Below are positions 50,663 through 63,800 of a DNA stretch of 64,000 bases, piece by piece. The notes under the pieces are model-generated. The model was not told where the DNA came from and ran no database searches. It saw only the letters and a list, made by a program, of their open reading frames with translations. Numbering within the stretch: the first letter of the stretch is position 1; each line of letters opens with the position of its first letter. The position numbers and the translations under genes are program-made. The stretch lies in NCBI GenBank assembly GCA_963170055.1, contig CAUJGJ010000065.1, positions 2,896,696 through 2,960,695 of the forward strand. The letters are read 5' to 3'. The DNA is from Halisarca cf. caerulea. Lineage: Eukaryota; Porifera; Demospongiae; Chondrillida; Halisarcidae.

Positions 50663-51950
50663 GCACCACGCACATTCCCAGTGGACACACATGACCTTTC
50701 TGAAGTGCTGTGGGCGTATTTGTGTAGTGTTAGATATGCTGGTGCTAATACCAATATTTGGCACTAGCACCACGCACATTCCCAGTGGACACACATGACC
50801 TTTCTGAAGTGCTGTGGGCGTATTTGTGTAGTGTTAGAAATGCTGGTGCTAATACCAATATTTGGCACTAGCACCACGCACATTCCCAGTGGACACACAT
50901 GAAGTTTCATAACTACTGTAGGCGTATTTGTGTAGTGTTGGATATGCTGGTGCTAATACCAATATTTGGCACTAGCACCACGCACATTCCCTGTGACAAC
51001 ACATGAAGTTTCTGAAGTGCTGTGGGCGTATTTGTGTAGTGTTGGATATGCTGGTGCTAATACCAATATTTGGCACTAGCACCACGCACATTCCCAGTGT
51101 TCACATGTGGTTTCTTTAGAGCTGTGGGCGTATTCGTTTATTGTTGGATATACTGGTGCTAATACCGTTATTTGGCACTAGCACCACGCACATTCCCAGT
51201 AGACACACATTAAGTTCCTGAAGTCCTGTGAACTTATTTGTGTAGTGTTGGATATACTGGTGCTAATACCAATATTTGGCACTAGCACCACGCACATTCC
51301 CAGTGGACACACATGAAGATTCTGAAGTGATGTGGGCGTATTTGTGTATTGTTTGATATGCTGGTGCTAATACCGATATTTTGCACTAGCACCACGCACA
51401 TTCCCAGTGGACACACATGAAGTTTCAGAACTACTGTGGGCGTATTTGTGTAGTGTTGGATTACTGGTGCTAATACCAATATTTAGCACTAGTACCACGC
51501 ACATTCCCAGTGGACACACATGAAGTTTCTGAAGTGCTGTGGGCGTGTTTGTGTAGTGTTGGATATGCTGGTGCTAAAATCAATATTTTGCACTAGCACC
51601 ACGCACATTCCCAATGGAAACACATGAGGTTTCTTAAGAGCTGTGGGCGTATTCATGTATTGTTGGATATGCTGGTGCTAATACAAATATTTGGATTTAG
51701 CACCACGCGCATTCCCTCACATGAAATTTCTTAAGTGTTGCGGGCATATCTGTGTAGTTTTAAATATGGTGGTGTTAAGTCCAATATTTTGCAAAAGGTT
51801 ACCTTAGGATAACCCTAACACTGATCCTAACCATAACCCTAGCCCTAACCCCTGCGAACATTTCCAGCAGACACACGAAGTTTCTGATGTGCTGTGGGCA
51901 TATTTGTGTAGTGTTGGATATGCTGGTGCTAATACCGATATTTGGCACTA
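50663..51950. repeat. telomere-like-patch-bearing unit, copy 2 (1,288 bp)
   Basis: Repeats 49,478-50,662 with one additional 103-bp monomer after W; in this region are GAAGATTCTGAAGTGATG, GTTTGATATG and GTTGGATTACTGG near 51,456. U is at 50,975, V at 51,079, W at 51,181. After the patch the unit ends in a GATGTGCTGTGGGCATAT monomer and a V monomer follows. Confidence 0.85.
51792..51858 (+). other. degenerate telomere-like (CCCTAA)n patch, copy 2
   Basis: Matches the first patch at offset 1,288 base for base as far as I compared. A nearby satellite difference is GTGGTGTTAAG (near 51,769) where copy 1 has GTGGCGTTAAG. The patch was therefore duplicated together with its flanks, not inserted twice. 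Confidence 0.78.
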
Positions 51951-54849
51951 GCACCACGCACATTCCCAGTGTTCACATGTGGTTTCTTTAGAGATGTGGG
52001 CGTATTCGTGTATTGTTGGATATACTGGTGCTAATACAAATATTTGGCACTAGCACCACGCACATTCCCAGTAGACACACACTAAGTTCCTGAAGTCCTG
52101 TGAACGTATTTGTGTAGTGTTGGATATGCTGGTGCTAATAGCAATATTTGGCACTAGCACCACGAAATTCCCAGTGGACACATATGACCTTTCTGAAGTG
52201 CTGTGGGCGAGTTTGTGGAGTGTTGGATTTGCTGGTGCTAATACCAATATTTGGCACTTTCACCACGCACATTCCCAGTGGACACACATGACCTTTCTGA
52301 AGTGCTGTGGGCGTATTTGTGTAGTGTTAGAAATGCTGGTGCTAATACCAATATTTGGCACTAGCACCTCGCACATTCCCAGTGGACACACATGAAATTT
52401 CTTAACTACTGTAGGCGTATTTGTGTAGTGTTGGATATGCTGGTGCTAATACCAATATTTGGCACTAGCACCACGCACATTCCCTGTGACAACACATGAA
52501 GTTTCTGAAGTGCTGTGGGCGTATTTGTGAAGTGTTGGATATGCTGGTGCTAATACCGATATTTGGCACTAGCACCACGCACATTCCCAGTGTTCACATG
52601 TGGTTTCTTTAGAGATGTGGGAGTATTCGTGTATTGTTGGATATACTGGTGCTAATAGAAATATTTGGCACTAGAACCACGCACATTCCCAGTAGACACA
52701 CATTAAGTTCCTGAAGTCCTGTGAACTTATTTGTGTAGTGTTGGATTTTCTGGTGCTAATACCAATATTTGGCACTTTCACCAAGCACATTCCCAGTGGA
52801 CACACATGACCTTTCTGAAGTGCTGTGGGCGTATTTGTGTAGTGTTAGAAATGCTGGTGCTAATACCAATATTTGGCACTAGCACCACGCACATTCCCAG
52901 TGGACACACATGAAGTTTCTTAACTACTGTAGGCGTATTTGTGTAGTGTTGGATATGCTGGTGCTAATACCAATATTTGGCACTAGCACCACGCACATTC
53001 CCTGTGACAACACATGAAGTTTCTGAAGTGCTGTGGGCGTATTTGTGTAGTGTTGTATATGCTGGTGCTAATACCAATATTTGGCACTAGCACCACGCAC
53101 ATTTCCAGTGTTCACATGTGGTTTCTTTAGAGCTGTGGGCGTATTCGTGTATTGTTGGATATACTGGTGCTAATACCGTTATTTGGCACTAGCACCACGC
53201 ACATTCCCAGTAGACACACATTAAGTTCCTGAAGTCCTGTGAACGTATTTGTGTAGTGTTGGATATACTGGTGCTAATACCAATATTTGGCACTTTCACC
53301 ACGCACATTCCAGTGGACACACATGAAGTTTCTTAACTACTGTGGACGTATTTGTGTAATGTTGGATATGCTGGTGCTAATACCAATATTTGGCACTAGT
53401 ACCAAGCACATTCCCAGTGGACACACATGAAGTTTCTTAACTACTGTGGGCGTATTTGTGTAATGTTGGATATGCTGGTGCTAATACCAATATTTGGCAC
53501 TAGAACCACGCACATTCCCAGTGGAGACACATGACCTTTCTGAAGTGCTGTGGGCGTATTTGTGTAGTGTTGGATATGCTGGTGCTAATACCAATATTTG
53601 GCACTAGCACCACGAAATTCCCAGTGGACACATATGACCTTTCTGAAGTGCTGTGGGCGAGTTTGTGGAGTGTTGGATTTGCTGGTTCTAATACCAATAT
53701 TTGGCACTTTCACCACGCACATTCCCAGTGGACACACATGACCTTTCTGAAGTGCTGTGGGCGTATTTGTGTAGTGTTAGAAATGCTGGTGCTAATACCA
53801 ATATTTGGCACTAGCACCACGCACATTCCCAGTGGACACACATGAAGTTTCTTAACTACTGTAGGCGTATTTGTGTAGTGTTGGAAATGCTGGTGCTAAT
53901 ACCAATATTTGGCACTAGCACCACGCACATTCCCAGTAGACACACATTAAGTTCCTGAAGTCCTGTGAACGTATTTGTGTAGTGTTCGAAATACTGGTGC
54001 TAATACCAATATTTGGCACTTTCACAACGCACATTCCAGTGGACACACATGAAGTTTCTTAACTACTGTGGGCGTATTTATGTAATGTTGGATATGCTGG
54101 TGCTAATACCAATATTTGGCACTAGCACCATGCACATTCCCTGTGGAAACACATGAAGTTTCTTAACTACTGTGGGCGTATTTGTGTAGTGTTGGATATG
54201 CTGGTGCTAATACCAATATTTGGCACTAGAACCACGCACATTCCCAGTGGAGACACATGACCTTTCTGAAGTGCTGTGGGCGTATTTGTGTAGTGTTATA
54301 TATGCTGGTGCTAATACCAATATTTGGCACTAGCACCATGCACATTCCCAGTGGACACACATGAAGTTTCTTAACTACTGTAGGCGTATTTGTGTAGTGT
54401 TGGATATGCTGGTGCTAATACCGATATTTGGCACTAGCACCACGCACATTCCCAGTGTTCACATGTGGTTTCTTTAGAGATGTGGGCGTATTCGTGTATT
54501 GTTGGATATACTGGTGCTAATACAAATATATGGCACTAGCACAACGCAAATTCCCAGTAGACACACATTAAGTTCCTGAAGTCCTGTGAACGTATTTGTG
54601 CAGTGTTGGATATGCTGGTGCTAATAGCAATATTTGGCACTAGCACCACGAAATTCCCAGTGGACACATATGTCCCTTCTTAAGTGCTGTGGGCGAGTTT
54701 GTGGAGTGTTGGATTTGCTGGTGCTAATACCAATATTTGGCACTAGCACTACGCACATTCCCAGTGGACACACATGAAGTTTCTTAACTACTGTAGGCGT
54801 ATTTGTGTAATGTTGGATATGCTGGTGCTAATACCAATATTTGGCACTA
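51951..54849. repeat. most divergent satellite block, rich in U, V, W, X and Y monomers
   Basis: V-W-Y is at 51,951-52,259 followed by a TTTCACCACGCAC monomer. U-V is at 52,468-52,673 followed by a W/Y hybrid (52,674-52,777) that starts like W and ends GGATTTTCTGG...CACTTT like Y. U-V-W-X is at 52,986-53,398. Y recurs near 53,607. W-X without V is at 53,918-54,124. V-W-Y is at 54,437-54,745. GTTAGAAATG and CTGTAGGCG monomers recur between them. The end of the block (54,124-54,849) corresponds to 11,223-12,052 with one monomer fewer. Confidence 0.83.
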
Positions 54850-57800
54850 GCACCACGCACATTCCCTGTGACAACACATGAAGTTTCTGAAGTGCTGTGG
54901 GCGTATTTGTGTAGTGTTGTATATGCTGGTGCTAATACCAATATTTGGCACTAGCACCACGCACATTCCCAGTGTTCACATGTGGTTTCTTTAGAGCTGT
55001 GGGCGTATTTGTGTATTGTTGGATATACTGGTGCTAATAGCGTTATTTGGCACTAGCACCACGCACATTCCCAGTAGACACACATTAAGTTCCTGAAGTC
55101 CTGTGAACGTGTTTGTGTAGTGTTGGATATACTGGTGCTAATACCAATATTTGGCACTTTCACCACGCACATTCCAGTGGACACACATGAATTTTCTTAA
55201 CTACTGTGGGCGTATTTGTGTAGTGTTGGATATGCTGGTGCTAATACCAATATTTGGCACTAGCACCACGCACATTCCCAGTGGAAACACATGAAGTTTC
55301 TTAACTACTGTGGGCGTATTTGTGTAATGTTGGACATCCTGGTGCTAATACCAATATTTGGCACTAGCACCACGCACATTCCCAGTGGACACACATGAAG
55401 TTTCTGAAGTGCTGTGGGCGCATTTGTGTAATGTTGGATATTTTGGTGCTAATACCAATATTTGGCACTAGCCCCACGCACATTCCCGGTGGACACACAT
55501 GACCTTTCTGAAGTGCTGTGGGCGTATTTGTGTAATGTTGGATATGCTGGTGCTAATACCAATATTTGGCACTAGCACCACGCACATTCTCAGTGGACAC
55601 ACATGAAGTTTCTTAACTACTGTGGGCGTATTTGTGTAGTGTTGGATATGCTGGTGCTAATACCAATATTTGGCACTAGCACCACGCACATTCCCAGTGG
55701 ACACACATGACCTTTCTGAAGTTCTGTGGGCGTATTTGTGTAGTGTTGGATATGCTGGTGCTAATACCAATATTTGGCACTAGCACCACGCACATTCCCA
55801 GTGGACACACATGACCTTTCTGAAGTGCTGTGGGCGTATTTGTGTAATGTTGGATATGCTGGTGCTAACACCAATATTTGGCACTAGCACCACGCACTTT
55901 CCCAGTGGACACACATGAAGTTTCTGAAGTGCTGTGGGGGTATTTGTGTAATGTTGGATATGCTGGTGCTAATACCAATATTTGGCACTAGCACCACGCA
56001 CATTCCCAGTGTTCACATGTGGTTTCTTTAGAGCTGTGGGCGTATTCGTGTATTGTTGGATATACTGGTGCTAATAGCGTTATTTGGCACTAGCACCACG
56101 CACATTCCCAGTAGACACACATTAAGTTCCTGAAGTCCTGTGAACGTGTTTGTGTAGTGTTGGATATACTGGTGCTAATACCAATATTTGGCACTTTCAC
56201 CACGCACATTCCAGTGGACACACATGAATTTTCTTAACTACTGTGGGCGTATTTGTGTAGTGTTGGATATGCTGGTGCTAATACCAATATTTGGCACTAG
56301 CACCACGCACATTCCCAGTGGAAACACATGAAGTTTCTTATCTACTGTGGGCGTATTTGTGTAATGTTGGACATCCTGGTGCTAATACCAATATTTGGCA
56401 CTAGCACCACGCACATTCCCAGTGGACACACATGAAGTTTCTGAAGTGCTGTGGGCGCATTTGTGCAATGTTGGATATTTTGGTGCTAATACCAAAATTT
56501 GGCACTAGCCCCACGCACATTCCCAGTGGACACACATGACCTTTCTGAAGTGCTGTGGGCGTATTTGTGTAATGTTGGATATGCTGGTGCTAATACCAAT
56601 ATTTGGCACTAGCACCACGCACATTCTCAGTGGACACACATGAAGTTTCTTAACTACTGTGGGCGTATTTGTGTAGTGTTGGATATGCTGGTGCTAATAC
56701 CAATATATGGCACTAGCACCACGCACATTCCCAGTGGACACACATGACCTTTCTGAAGTTCTGTGGGCGTATTTGTGTAGTGTTGGATATGCTGGTGCTA
56801 ATACCAATATTTGGCACTAGCACCACGCACATTCCCAGTGGACACACATGACCTTTCTGAAGTGCTGTGGGCGTATTTGTGTAATGTTGGATATGCTGGT
56901 GCTAACACCAATATTTGGCACTAGCACCACGCACTTTCCCAGTGGACACACATGAAGTTTCTGAAGTGCTGTGGGCGTATTTGTGTAATGTTGGATATGC
57001 TGGTGCTAATACCAATATTTGGCACTAGCACCACGCACATTCCCAGTGGACACACATGAAGTTTCTTAACTACTGTGGGCGTATTTGTGTAATGTATGAT
57101 ATGCTGGTGCTAATACCAATATTTGGCACTAGCACCACGCACATTCCCAGTGGACACACATGACCTTTCTGAAGTGCTGTGGGCGTATTTGTGTAGTGTT
57201 GGATATGCTGGTGCTAATACCAATATTTGGAACTAGCACCACGCACATTCCCAGTGGAAACACATGAAGTTTCTTAACTACTGTGGGCGTATCTGTGTAG
57301 TGTTGGATATGCTAGTGCTAATACCAATATTTGGCACTAGCACCACGCACATTCCCAGTGGACACACATGAAGTTTCTAAAGTGCTGTGGGCGTATTTGT
57401 GTAATGTTGGATATTTTGGTGCTAATACCAATATTTGGCACTAGCACCACGCACATTCCCAGTGGACACACATGAAGTTTCTGAAGTGCTTTGGGCGTAT
57501 TTGTGTAATGTTGGATGTTTTGGTGCTAATACCAATATTTGGCACTAGCACCACGCACATTCCCAGTGGACACACATGACCTTTCTGAAGTGCTGTGGGC
57601 GTATTTGTGTAATGTTGGATATGCTGGTGCTAATACCAATATTTGGCACTAGCACCACGCACATTCCCAGTGGACACACATGAAGTTTCTTAACTACTGT
57701 GGGCGTATTTTTGTAGTGTTAGATATGCTGGTGCTAATACCAATATTTGGCACTAGCACCACGCACATTCCCAGTGGACACACATGACCTTTCTGAAGTG

Positions 57801-60800
57801 CTGTGGGCGTATTTGTGTAGTGTTGGATATGCTGGTGCTAATACCAATATTTGGCACTAGCACCACGCACATTCCCAGTGGACACACATGAAGTTTCTGA
57901 AGTGCTGTGGGCGTATTTGTGTAGTGTTGGATATGCTGGTGCTAATACCAATATTTGGCACTAGCACCACGCACTTTCCCAGTGGACACACATGAAGTTT
58001 CTGAAGTGCTGTGGGCGTATTTGTGTAATGTTGGATATGCTGGTGCTAACACCAATATTTGGCACTAGCACCACGCACTTTCCCAGTGGACACACATGAA
58101 GTTTCTGAAGTGCTGTGGGCGTATTTGTGTAATGTTGGATATGCTGGTGCTAATACCAATATTTGGCACTAGCACCACGCACATTCCCAGTGGACACACA
58201 TGACCTTTCTGAAGTTCTGTGGGCGTATTTGTGTAGTGTTGGATATGCTGGTGCTAATACCAATATTTGGCACTAGCACCACGCACATTCCCAGTGGACA
58301 CACATGACCTTTCTGAAGTGCTGTGGGCGTATTTGTGTAATGTTGGATATGCTGGTGCTAACACCAATATTTGGCACTAGCACCACGCACTTTCCCAGTG
58401 GACACACATGAAGTTTCTGAAGTGCTGTGGGGGTATTTGTGTAATGTTGGATATGCTTGTGCTAATACCAATATTTGGCACTAGCACCACGCACATTCCC
58501 AGTGTTCACATGTGGTTTGTTTAGAGCTGTGGGCGTATTCGTGTATTGTTGGATATACTGGTGCTAATAGCGTTATTTGGCACTAGCACCACGCACAATC
58601 CCAGTAGACACACATTAAGTTCCTGAAGTCCTGTGAACGTGTTTGTGTAGTGTTGGATATACTGGTGCTAATACCAATATTTGGCACTTTCACCACGCAC
58701 ATTCCAGTGGACACACATGAATTTTCTTAACTACTGTGGGCGTATTTGTGTAGTGTTGGATATGCTGGTGCTAATACCAATATTTGGCACTAGCACCACG
58801 CACATTCCCAGTGGAAACACATGAAGTTTCTTAACTACTGTGGGCGTATTTGTGTAATGTTGGACATCCTGGTGCTAATACCAATATTTGGCACTAGCAC
58901 CACGCACATTCCCAGTGGACACACAGGAAGTTTCTGAAGTGCTGTGGGCGCATTTGTGTAATGTTGGATATTTTGGTGCTAATACCAATATTTGGCACTA
59001 GCCCCACGCACATTCCCAGTCGACACACATGACCTTTCTGAAGTGCTGTGGGCGTATTTGTGTAATGTTGGATATGCTGGTGCTAATACCAATATTTGGC
59101 ACTAGCACCACGCACATTCTCAGTGGACACACATGAAGTTTCTTAACTACTGTGGGCGTATTTGTGTAGTGTTGGATATGCTGGTGCTAATACCAATATT
59201 TGGCACTAGCACCACGCACATTCCCAGTGGACACACATGACCTTTCTGAAGTTCTGTGGGCGTATTTGTGTAGTGTTGGATATGCTGGTGCTAATACCAA
59301 TATTTGGCACTAGCACCACGCACATTCCCAGTGGACACACATGACCTTTCTGAAGTGCTGTGGGCGTATTTGTGTAATGTTGGATATGCTGGTGCTAACA
59401 CCAATATTTGGCACTAGCACCACGCACTTTCCCAGTGGACACACATGAAGTTTCTGAAGTGCTGTGGGCGTATTTGTGTAATGTTGGATATGCTGGTGCT
59501 AATACCAATATTTGGCACTAGCACCACGCACATTCCCAGTGGACACACATGAAGTTTCTTAACTACTGTGGGCGTATTTGTGTAATGTATGATATGCTGG
59601 TGCTAATACCAATATTTGGCACTAGCACCACGCACATTCCCAGTGGACACACATGACCTTTCTGAAGTGCTGTGGGCGTATTTGTGTAGTGTTGGATATG
59701 CTGGTGCTAATACCAATATTTGGCACTAGCACCACGCACATTCCCAGTGGAAACACATGAAGTTTCTTAACTACTGTGGGCGTATCTGTGTAGTGTTGGA
59801 TATGCTGGTGCTAATACCAATATTTGGCACTAGCACCACGCACATTCCCAGTGGACACACATGAAGTTTCTAAAGTGCTGTGGGCGTATTTGTGTAATGT
59901 TGGATATTTTGGTGCTAATACCAATATTTGGCACTAGCACCACGCACATTCCCAGTGGACACACATGAAGTTTCTGAAGTGCTTTGGGCGTATTTGTGTA
60001 ATGTTGGATGTTTTGGTGCTAATACCAATATTTGGCACTAGCACCACGCACATTCCCAGTGGACACACATGACCTTTCTGAAGTGCTGTGGGCGTATTTG
60101 TGTAATGTTGGATATGCTGGTGCTAATACCAATATTTGGCACTAGCACCACGCACATTCCCAGTGGACACACATGAAGTTTCTTAACTACTGTGGGCGTA
60201 TTTGTGTAGTGTTAGATATGCTGGTGCTAATACCAATATTTGGCACTAGCACCACGCACTTTCCCAGTGGACACACATGACCTTTCTGAAGTGCTGTGGG
60301 CGTATTTGTGTAGTGTTGGATATGCTGGTGCTAATACCAATATTTGGCACTAGCACCACGCACATTCCCAGTGGACACACATGAAGTTTCTGAAGTGCTG
60401 TGGGCGTATTTGTGTAGTGTTGGATATGCTGGTGCTAATACCAATATTTGGCACTAGCACCACGCACTTTCCCAGTGGACACACATGAAGTTTCTGAAGT
60501 GCTGTGGGCGTATTTGTGTAATGTTGGATATGCTGGTGCAAACACCAATATTTGGCACTAGCACCACGCACTTTCCCAGTGGACACACATGAAGTTTCTG
60601 AAGTGCTGTGGGCGTATTTGTGTAATGTTGGATATGCTGGTGCTAATACCAATATTTGGCACTAGCACCACGCACATTCCCAGTGGACACACATGAAGTT
60701 TCTTAACTACTGTGGGCGTATTTGTGTAATGTATGATATGCTGGTGCTAATACCAATATTTGGCACTAGCACCACGCACATTCCCAGTGGACACACAAGA

Positions 60801-63800
60801 CCTTTCTGAAGTGCTGTGGGCGTATTTGTGTAGTGTTGGATATGCTGGTGCTAATACCAATATTTGGCACTAGCACCACGCACATTCCCAGTGGAAACAC
60901 ATGAAGTTTCTTAACTACTGTGGGCGTATTTGTGTAGTGTTGGATGTGCTAGTGCTAATACCAATATTTGGCCTTAGTACCACGCACATTCCCAGTGGAC
61001 ACACATGAAGTTTCTGAAGTGCTGTGGGCGTATTTGTGTAATGTTGGATATGCTGGTGCTAATACCAATATTTGGCACTAGCACCACGCACATTCCCAGT
61101 GGACACACATGACCTTTCTGAAGTGCTGTGGGCGTATTTGTGTAGTGTTGGATATGCTGGTGCTAATACCAATATTGGGCACTAGCACCACGCACATTCC
61201 CAGTGGACACACATGACCTTTCTGAAGTGCTGTGGGCGTATTTGTGTAGTGTTGGATATGCTGGTGCTAATACCAATATTTGGCACTAGCACCACGCACA
61301 TTCCCAGTCGACACACATGACCTTTCTGAAGTGCTGTGGGCGTATTTGTGTAGTGTTGGATAAGCTGGTGCTAATACCAATATTTGGCACTAGCACCACG
61401 CACATTCCCAGTGGACACACATGAAGTTTCTGAAGTGCTGTGGGCGTATTTGTGTAGTGTTGGATATGCTGGTGCTAATACCAATATTTGGTTCTAGCAC
61501 CACGCACATTCCCAGTGGACACACATGACCTTTCTGAAGTGCTGTGGGCGTATTTGTGTAGTGTTGGATATGCTGATGCTAATACCAATATTTGGCACTA
61601 GCACCACGCACATTCCCAGTGGACACACATGACCTTTCTGAAGTGCTGTGGGCGTATTTGTGTAATGTTGGATATGCTGGTGCTAACACCAATATTTGGC
61701 ACTAGCACCACGCACTTTCCCAGTGGACACACATGAAGTTTCTGAAGTGCTGTGGGCGTATTTGTGTAATGTTGGATATGCTGGTGCTAATACCAATATT
61801 TGGCACTAGCACCACGCACATTCCCAGTGGACACACATGAAGTTTCTTAACTACTGTGGGCGTATTTGTGTAATGTATGATATGCTGGTGCTAATACCAA
61901 TATTTGGCACTAGCACCACGCACATTCCCAGTGGACACACATGACCTTTCTGAAGTGCTGTGGGCGTATTTGTGTAGTGTTGGATATGCTGGTGCTAATA
62001 CCAATATTTGGCACTAGCACCACGCACATTCCCAGTGGAAACACATGAAGTTTCTTAACTACTGTGGGCGTATCTGTGTAGTGTTGGATATGCTAGTGCT
62101 AATACCAATATTTGGCACTAGCACCACGCACATTCCCAGTGGACACACATGAAGTTTCTAAAGTGCTGTGGGCGTATTTGTGTAATGTTGGATATTTTGG
62201 TGCTAATACCAATATTTGGCACTAGCACCACGCACATTCCCAGTGGACACACATGAAGTTTCTGAAGTGCTTTGGGCGTATTTGTGTAATGTTGGATGTT
62301 TTGGTGCTAATACCAATATTTGGCACTAGCACCACGCACATTCCCAGTGGACACACATGACCTTTCTGAAGTGCTGTGGGCGTATTTGTGTAATGTTGGA
62401 TATGCTGGTGCTAATACCAATATTTGGCACTAGCACCACGCACATTCCCAGTGGACACACATGAAGTTTCTTAACTACTGTGGGCGTATTTGTGTAGTGT
62501 TAGATATGCTGGTGCTAATACCAATATTTGGCACTAGCACCACGCACTTTCCCAGTGGACACACATGACCTTTCTGAAGTGCTGTGGGCGTATTTGTGTA
62601 GTGTTGGATATGCTGGTGCTAATACCAATATTTGGCACTAGCACCACGCACATTCCCAGTGGACACACATGAAGTTTCTGAAGTGCTGTGGGCGTATTTG
62701 TGTAGTGTTGGATATGCTGGTGCTAATACCAATATTTGGCACTAGCACCACGCACTTTCCCAGTGGACACACATGAAGTTTCTGAAGTGCTGTGGGCGTA
62801 TTTGTGTAATGTTGGATATGCTGGTGCTAACACCAATATTTGGCACTAGCACCACGCACTTTCCCAGTGGACACACATGAAGTTTCTGAAGTGCTGTGGG
62901 CGTATTTGTGTAATGTTGGATATGCTGGTGCTAATACCAATATTTGGCACTAGCACCACGCACATTCCCAGTGGACACACATGAAGTTTCTTAACTACTG
63001 TGGGCGTATTTGTGTAATGTATGATATGCTGGTGCTAATACCAATATTTGGCACTAGCACCACGCACATTCCCAGTGGACACACAAGACCTTTCTGAAGT
63101 GCTGTGGGCGTATTTGTGTAGTGTTGGATATGCTGGTGCTAATACCAATATTTGGCACTAGCACCACGCACATTCCCAGTGGAAACACATGAAGTTTCTT
63201 AACTACTGTGGGCGTATTTGTGTAGTGTTGGATGTGCTAGTGCTAATACCAATATTTGGCCTTAGTACCACGCACATTCCCAGTGGACACACATGAAGTT
63301 TCTGAAGTGCTGTGGGCGTATTTGTGTAATGTTGGATATGCTGGTGCTAATACCAATATTTGGCACTAGCACCACGCACATTCCCAGTGGACACACATGA
63401 CCTTTCTGAAGTGCTGTGGGCGTATTTGTGTAGTGTTGGATATGCTGGTGCTAATACCAATATTGGGCACTAGCACCACGCACATTCCCAGTGGACACAC
63501 ATGACCTTTCTGAAGTGCTGTGGGCGTATTTGTGTAGTGTTGGATATGCTGGTGCTAATACCAATATTTGGCACTAGCACCACGCACATTCCCAGTGGAC
63601 ACACATGACCTTTCTGAAGTGCTGTGGGCGTATTTGTGTAGTGTTGGATAAGCTGGTGCTAATACCAATATTTGGCACTAGCACCACGCACATTCCCAGT
63701 GGACACACATGAAGTTTCTGAAGTGCTGTGGGCGTATTTGTGTAGTGTTGGATATGCTGGTGCTAATACCAATATTTGGTTCTAGCACCACGCACATTCC

